Source: Candidatus Saccharimonadota bacterium (lineage in GTDB: Bacteria > Patescibacteriota > Saccharimonadia > Saccharimonadales > UBA4665). Taken from it: a DNA stretch of 64,000 bases. The DNA is taken from positions 310,001 through 374,000 of the forward strand of contig JAQGGT010000004.1 in the NCBI GenBank assembly GCA_028289245.1. Reading direction: 5' to 3'. Shown piece after piece: positions 60,168 through 64,000 of this stretch (position 1 is its first letter; every line of letters begins with the position of its first letter). Made by a program: the position numbers and the translations under genes. Below the pieces are notes generated by a model that saw nothing but the letters and a program-made list of their open reading frames with translations, did no database searches and was not told where the DNA came from.

Positions 60168-60311
60168 TTCCTCCGCGTCTTATACACTATAGTATGAACG
60201 TGCTTTCGGCCAAACGTCAATTAAACATCCGACAAAATTGAAAAAGTTAATAATTATTTAATCTTTACCTGCAATACTATGCATAGGTAATAATTAAAGA
60301 ATCCTTAAAAT

Positions 60312-61055
60312 ATGAGAATACTCCTTATAGAAGACGATCACGGCATCAGTCTGGCCCTCCGACAGGCGCTATCCACGGTGTATGTCATGGATATCGTGGA
60401 TAACGGAGCCGACGGTATTAGCAGCGCTGCGCGCGGTGGCTACGATATTATTTTGCTGGATCTTAACTTGCCCGATATGCACGGCCTCGAGGTCTGCACG
60501 CAGATGCGGGCCAAGGGGGTCACCGCGCCGATTCTCATCCTTACGGCCGACACGGCTGTCATTCGTAAAATTGGCTTGCTCGATGCCGGTGCCGACGATT
60601 ACCTCACTAAGCCATTTAGCTTGGGCGAGCTCAAGGCCCGTATCCGGGTGCTGGACCGCCGCCAGAGCCAAAATCGCGACAACACGCCCCGGAAATTATA
60701 TCTAGATGATCTTGAGCTCGACAGCGTCACCCATTTTGTAGCTCGGGCCGGAAAATTAATTAAGCTGCGCCGCAAGGAATTCGCGATGCTAGAGTGCCTG
60801 CTGCAAAACAGTGGCGCTGTCGTTACGCGCGAAATCCTGGCCGCGCACGCCTGGCCAGAGAATGAAGACCCCTGGACAAATACCATTGATGTCCACATCA
60901 AATACCTGCGCGACAAAATTGACCGCCCATTTGGCAGACCGCTCATAAAGACGGTCCATGGACTTGGCTACAAGATCGAGGCACCACGATCGGTAGTAAA
61001 TAAAACGAAAGGGGGGGATGTATATGAGCGATCTGTTACAAGCAGTTCTCAGTGA
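60312..61055 (+). CDS. OmpR-family response regulator
   Basis: A 247-residue regulator. The receiver domain (1-115) has the acid pair EDD (7-9), phospho-acceptor Asp50 (LLDLNLPD) and Lys in LTKPFSLGEL. The winged-helix DNA-binding domain (about 125-225) has LRRKEFAMLECLLQNSGAVVTRE, NTIDVHIKYLRDKID and TVHGLGYKIE. The last 20 residues are basic and Ser-rich. The kinase gene lies 156 nt downstream, with a 38-codon gene between that overlaps this 3' end by 32 nt. Confidence 0.93.
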   Translation: MRILLIEDDHGISLALRQALSTVYVMDIVDNGADGISSAARGGYDIILLDLNLPDMHGLEVCTQMRAKGVTAPILILTADTAVIRKIGLLDAGADDYLTKPFSLGELKARIRVLDRRQSQNRDNTPRKLYLDDLELDSVTHFVARAGKLIKLRRKEFAMLECLLQNSGAVVTREILAAHAWPENEDPWTNTIDVHIKYLRDKIDRPFGRPLIKTVHGLGYKIEAPRSVVNKTKGGDVYERSVTSSSQ

Positions 61056-61140
61056 CCAGTCAGTTCGGTCAGCTGAGGCGCTACCGCTCGCAGCTGCAAA
61101 GACTGCGAGTGAATTTAATCCTTGGGTAACCTTGGAGTAG
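61024..61140 (+). CDS. 38-aa peptide encoded between response regulator and kinase
   Basis: Thirty-eight codons starting inside the regulator gene, ending TAG at 61138-61140. The ribosome site is unusually strong (AAAGGGGGGGA, about 6 nt upstream). The peptide has an amphipathic N-terminal half (MSDLLQAVLSDQSVRSAEAL), an Ala/Lys stretch and a distinctive C-terminus, EFNPWVTLE. A terminator follows at once. Peptide genes beside a multi-TM kinase often encode the signal sensed by it; no processing site or exporter is seen nearby, so this is a hypothesis. Confidence 0.6.
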   Translation: MSDLLQAVLSDQSVRSAEALPLAAAKTASEFNPWVTLE

Positions 61141-61147
61141 CCAGGGG

Positions 61148-61178
61148 CGGGTCGCAAATGCGGCCCGTCTTTTTTTAT
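61148..61178 (+). terminator. Rho-independent terminator after the peptide gene
   Basis: CGGGTCGC and GCGGCCCG form an 8-bp stem (one G-T pair) with an AAAT loop, followed by TCTTTTTTT. It separates the regulator-peptide unit from the kinase gene, which has its own TATAAT (61195-61200). Confidence 0.88.
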
Positions 61179-61211
61179 AACAGCGATAACAGCGTATAAT
61201 TACCAAATACC

Positions 61212-62594
61212 ATGAAATCCTCACTTTACCGTCTGTTTGTAATCTTTATCAAACCACGCAGCCAGGATATTGAAGTCCAACGGCAGGAGTATGTCCTAAA
61301 CGTGCTGCTCAGCGCCTTGGTGGTGCTGGCCGGGCTCGCAACGCTCTTGAGTGGAATTTACTTCTTTTCGCCAACTGTCGACCAAAGTAATGGCAGCTTC
61401 TTATTTACGGCCATATTCTTCATCGTTATCGGGGTGTTACTCCTCCTGTCGCGGCTGGGGCATTCCACTGTCTCGGGCATGGGCTTTATTTGCCTACTTG
61501 GTGTCGCGGCCCTGCAACTCACCTTTGCCTGGAGTTTTGATCTGCAACAAGCCTTGCTCACCTACGTCATGGTGATTATCGCCGCCAGCATTGTGCTGCG
61601 GGCCCGGCTAGCACTGATACTCGGTGTCTGTATTAGCATCATATTATTGGTAGTCGGCCGCCTTCAGACCAACGGCAGCCTCCAGCCGGATATCAGCTGG
61701 AAAAAGTCCGGCCTGGACTTTGGGGATGCGCTCGGCTACGCCATTACGCTATTGATTATCGCTTTTGTATCATGGCTATCCAACCGCGAGATCGACCGCT
61801 CACTATCCCGGGCCCGCAACAGCGAGGCCGCCCTCCTTAAAGAGCGCGACAACCTCGAGATAAAGGTGGCCGAGCGTACTCGCGAACTCGAAGAGACCCA
61901 GCTGGTTCGCCTGACCGAGCTGCGCCGTTTTGCCGAATTCGGCCGCCTAAGCGCCAATCTGCTACACGAGGTTGCCAACCCCCTGACGGCAGCATCGCTT
62001 AACCTGGAGCAGCTCAGCGAGGCCGAACACTCTAACTACGTGCACCAAGCCCAGCGCAGCCTACAGCAGCTAGAGCGCTATGTTGATGCCGCCCGCCGCC
62101 GGCTCCGTGGCCAGAGCGCCCTGGCTACTTTCTCTATCCGCCAAGAAGTCGAGCAGACCATGCGGGTTGTTGAGCCGTATGCTCGCGAGACGGGCGTGCG
62201 GGTAGAGGTGGCCATCGAGGGACAACCCAAACTGTATGGTGATGCCGTCAAGTTCTCACAGATCATCGCTAACTTGCTCGTCAACGCCATCGAGGCCTAT
62301 CAAGGCATCAAACGTCCGGCGTCCGAGCCGCACATCGCCCTTACTATCAGTGGCAACCGGAAATCAATTACTTGTCGGGTGCAGGACTGGGGTAAAGGCA
62401 TCCCCAAGGACGCCATCAGCCGGATCTTCGAACCTTTCTACACCACCAAAGTCGAAACCAACAAAAGTATGGGTATTGGCCTGTCGATGGTTAAGCAGTT
62501 TGTAGAAGAAGATTTTGACGGCACTATCACCGCCGAAAGCGACGGCCACAGCACCAGCTTTGAGTGCATCCTTAAGAGCCAGGCCAGGTCGTAG
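61212..62594 (+). CDS. Six-TM sensor histidine kinase
   Basis: A 460-residue kinase. Six membrane helices fill residues 28-190, with short loops and no large sensory domain. A coiled coil (190-235) leads to the phospho-acceptor His252 in LLHEVANPLTAA. The ATP-binding domain has NLLVNAIEAY (N box), DWGKGIP, FEPFYTTK and GIGLSMVKQF. The architecture, a polytopic sensor with NtrB-like catalytic part, recalls kinases that sense membrane or peptide signals. TATAAT lies 12 nt before the ATG. The partner is almost certainly the 60.3 kb regulator. Confidence 0.92.
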   Translation: MKSSLYRLFVIFIKPRSQDIEVQRQEYVLNVLLSALVVLAGLATLLSGIYFFSPTVDQSNGSFLFTAIFFIVIGVLLLLSRLGHSTVSGMGFICLLGVAALQLTFAWSFDLQQALLTYVMVIIAASIVLRARLALILGVCISIILLVVGRLQTNGSLQPDISWKKSGLDFGDALGYAITLLIIAFVSWLSNREIDRSLSRARNSEAALLKERDNLEIKVAERTRELEETQLVRLTELRRFAEFGRLSANLLHEVANPLTAASLNLEQLSEAEHSNYVHQAQRSLQQLERYVDAARRRLRGQSALATFSIRQEVEQTMRVVEPYARETGVRVEVAIEGQPKLYGDAVKFSQIIANLLVNAIEAYQGIKRPASEPHIALTISGNRKSITCRVQDWGKGIPKDAISRIFEPFYTTKVETNKSMGIGLSMVKQFVEEDFDGTITAESDGHSTSFECILKSQARS

Positions 62595-62596
62595 CC

Positions 62597-64000
62597 GTGC
62601 GCCGGGGTGGGGCATCGGCAGCGATTCGCAGCGGTGTTACCTACCTCCGAGGCCAGCAGGCCAATGATGGTTCCTTTCTCGGCCAAGCCAGCACTGCGCC
62701 CGATGACTTTCGGGACAGCCAGCTTCACTACACGGCTTTTTTTACCAGCCTAATCGCCAGCGTACTGCATACGGTGCCTGGCACCGTGCGCCTGCGCAAT
62801 AAAGCTGTCACCTTTCTGTTGTTGCAAAAAACACCAGAGTGGACCTGGAACTATTGGCTACCTGGCAGCATCGATGACCAAACTCGCCCCTATCCGGACG
62901 ATCTCGATGACACCGCCTGTGCGCTCAGTGCTATTAGCCTTACCAAACCGGCGCTGATTGATGGCCGGGTTTTGGGTTTTGTAGCTAAGCAGCTCATCAG
63001 TCAAGAAACCAAACCGAGTGGCCCCTACACCACCTGGCTCGTCCGCGAGCCGGCCGAACCAATCTGGAAAGACGTCGATGCAGCAGTAAATGCCAACATC
63101 GGTTATTTTCTATCCCTACACGACGTTACGCTCAAAGGATTGGAAGGCTATCTTGAGGATTGCCTGCGGCGCAGCGATCTACGTTCACCCTATTATTACG
63201 GCCAGGCTCCGACGCTGTACTTTTTGGCCCGGTGGTACCGCGGGCCGCAGCTCCCCCGCTTACAACAACTCATCACACAACAGCTGGCGGCCAAAACTAC
63301 TCCGCTCCAGCTAGCCCTGCTCGTACTAGCCGGTTGCCACGCGGGAGTACCGCGGGCCGCCCTGCAGGCCGCACACCAGTTATTGCTGGACAGCCAAACC
63401 GATGGTCATTGGCCGGCCAGTGCCTTTTATAACGAGCCGCCACGTCAGGGCCAAAACTGGTATGCCGGTTCGACTGCCCTAACCACTGCTTTTGCCGTCG
63501 CCGCGCTCGGGCTTTACGCCGAGTTTGGTCGTGCGGTTGCGCCGGTCGCCCACACCGCCGCCAGCAACAGCACTCCTAAGCCAGCTAGCGACTTAGCACA
63601 ACTCTACGCCGACTACGTCGCGCGCCTGACTGCGGGTGACCGCGAAGGCAGTATTACCGCTATCGCCAGCAGTTTTGCCACGGCCTGCCAGCGCCCGGTC
63701 AGCCAAGCCACGGTAGACCATTGCAACCGGGCCAGCCTCAATGGCTGGGTGGCCTACACTATTTACGACGACATCATGGACGACGCCAAAGATCGCCACC
63801 TACTAGGCGTCGCCAACTTCGCTCAACGCCAGCTGATAGGCGAATTTCGGGCTGCCGTACCCGGCAATACCGCCTTCGCCGCCGAGGTCCAAGCTGCCCT
63901 CGACACCATGGATAGCGTCAACACCTGGGAAGCGCAACACGCCCGAGCTGACGTGAGTAATGGCCTGCTCCAGCTGCCGCCCCTGCCGGACTACCATGAC
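62597..64000 (+). CDS. Terpene cyclase / prenyl-synthase-like protein, cut by the window edge
   Basis: An open frame of 468 codons from GTG 62597, 2 nt after the kinase stop, to the last base with no stop. The first 310 residues look like an alpha/alpha-toroid terpene cyclase: a QW-like YLRGQQANDGSF, then DLDD (102-105, in DDLDDTACAL), the DXDD acid of class II cyclases, and later DSQTDGHWP. After a linker, a second domain has DDIMD (391-395) followed by DAKDR, the first Asp-rich motif of prenyl synthases and class I terpene synthases. A two-domain terpenoid enzyme is inferred; activity and product are unknown. Confidence 0.75.
   Translation, partial: MRRGGASAAIRSGVTYLRGQQANDGSFLGQASTAPDDFRDSQLHYTAFFTSLIASVLHTVPGTVRLRNKAVTFLLLQKTPEWTWNYWLPGSIDDQTRPYPDDLDDTACALSAISLTKPALIDGRVLGFVAKQLISQETKPSGPYTTWLVREPAEPIWKDVDAAVNANIGYFLSLHDVTLKGLEGYLEDCLRRSDLRSPYYYGQAPTLYFLARWYRGPQLPRLQQLITQQLAAKTTPLQLALLVLAGCHAGVPRAALQAAHQLLLDSQTDGHWPASAFYNEPPRQGQNWYAGSTALTTAFAVAALGLYAEFGRAVAPVAHTAASNSTPKPASDLAQLYADYVARLTAGDREGSITAIASSFATACQRPVSQATVDHCNRASLNGWVAYTIYDDIMDDAKDRHLLGVANFAQRQLIGEFRAAVPGNTAFAAEVQAALDTMDSVNTWEAQHARADVSNGLLQLPPLPDYHD

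Overview
This 64 kb window looks like a chromosome segment from a streamlined bacterium of the Candidate Phyla Radiation (Patescibacteria), most likely a Saccharibacteria (TM7) relative. The evidence is a compact alanyl-tRNA synthetase without the C-terminal C-Ala domain, tight gene packing with 4-8 nt overlaps, many small orphan proteins, prepilin-like surface proteins and frequent leaderless promoters. TGA is used as an ordinary stop codon, so the recoded Gracilibacteria/Absconditabacteria are unlikely. The phylum is an inference: no rRNA or tRNA gene was found here.

Layout. 0-13 kb: small enzymes (FAD oxidoreductase, alpha/beta hydrolase, 2OG-Fe(II) oxygenase, prolyl oligopeptidase), a prepilin-like protein, a secreted DNRLRE/SGNH esterase and an orphan HEXXH protein. 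13-21 kb: nadR-pnuC for nicotinamide nucleotide salvage behind a hairpin leader, two more prepilin-like or secreted proteins, a PP2C phosphatase, alaS, an MFS exporter and a cysteine-hydrolase homologue. 22-40 kb: a glycan-centred region with a GH71-like/CARDB protein, UDP-glucose dehydrogenase, a nitroreductase plus adenylate-forming enzyme pair, a propeller/FnIII protein, GH6, a processive-type GT2 with a 52-aa membrane partner, a NodB deacetylase with triplicated carbohydrate-binding modules, and GH16. Inside it, at 35.7 kb, is a type III hammerhead ribozyme followed at once by a strong terminator. 40-47 kb: a complete type I restriction-modification operon (hsdR-hsdM-hsdS). 47-52 kb: a MarR regulator, two exported metal-binding-type proteins (one a cupredoxin lacking the copper cysteine), an aquaporin with an unusual second NPA box, and a Tat/lipoprotein GH25 muramidase. 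52-60 kb: phosphatase, MFS exporter, HIT protein, receiver-only regulator, a G5-domain membrane protein and MsrB. 60-64 kb: response regulator, a 38-codon peptide gene, a six-TM histidine kinase and, running off the right edge, a protein carrying both a DXDD class II terpene-cyclase motif and a DDXXD prenyl/terpene-synthase motif.

How it fits together. Exported glycan-active enzymes, prepilin-like proteins, a muramidase and peptidases suit a cell that lives on other cells or biopolymers. Salvage genes (pnuC/nadR) and a membrane sensor system suit dependence on external metabolites. The most notable items are the hammerhead ribozyme cassette, the edge-truncated terpenoid-type enzyme behind a peptide-bearing two-component locus, and an exact 7-nt spacing between -10 boxes and start codons that indicates widespread leaderless mRNAs.
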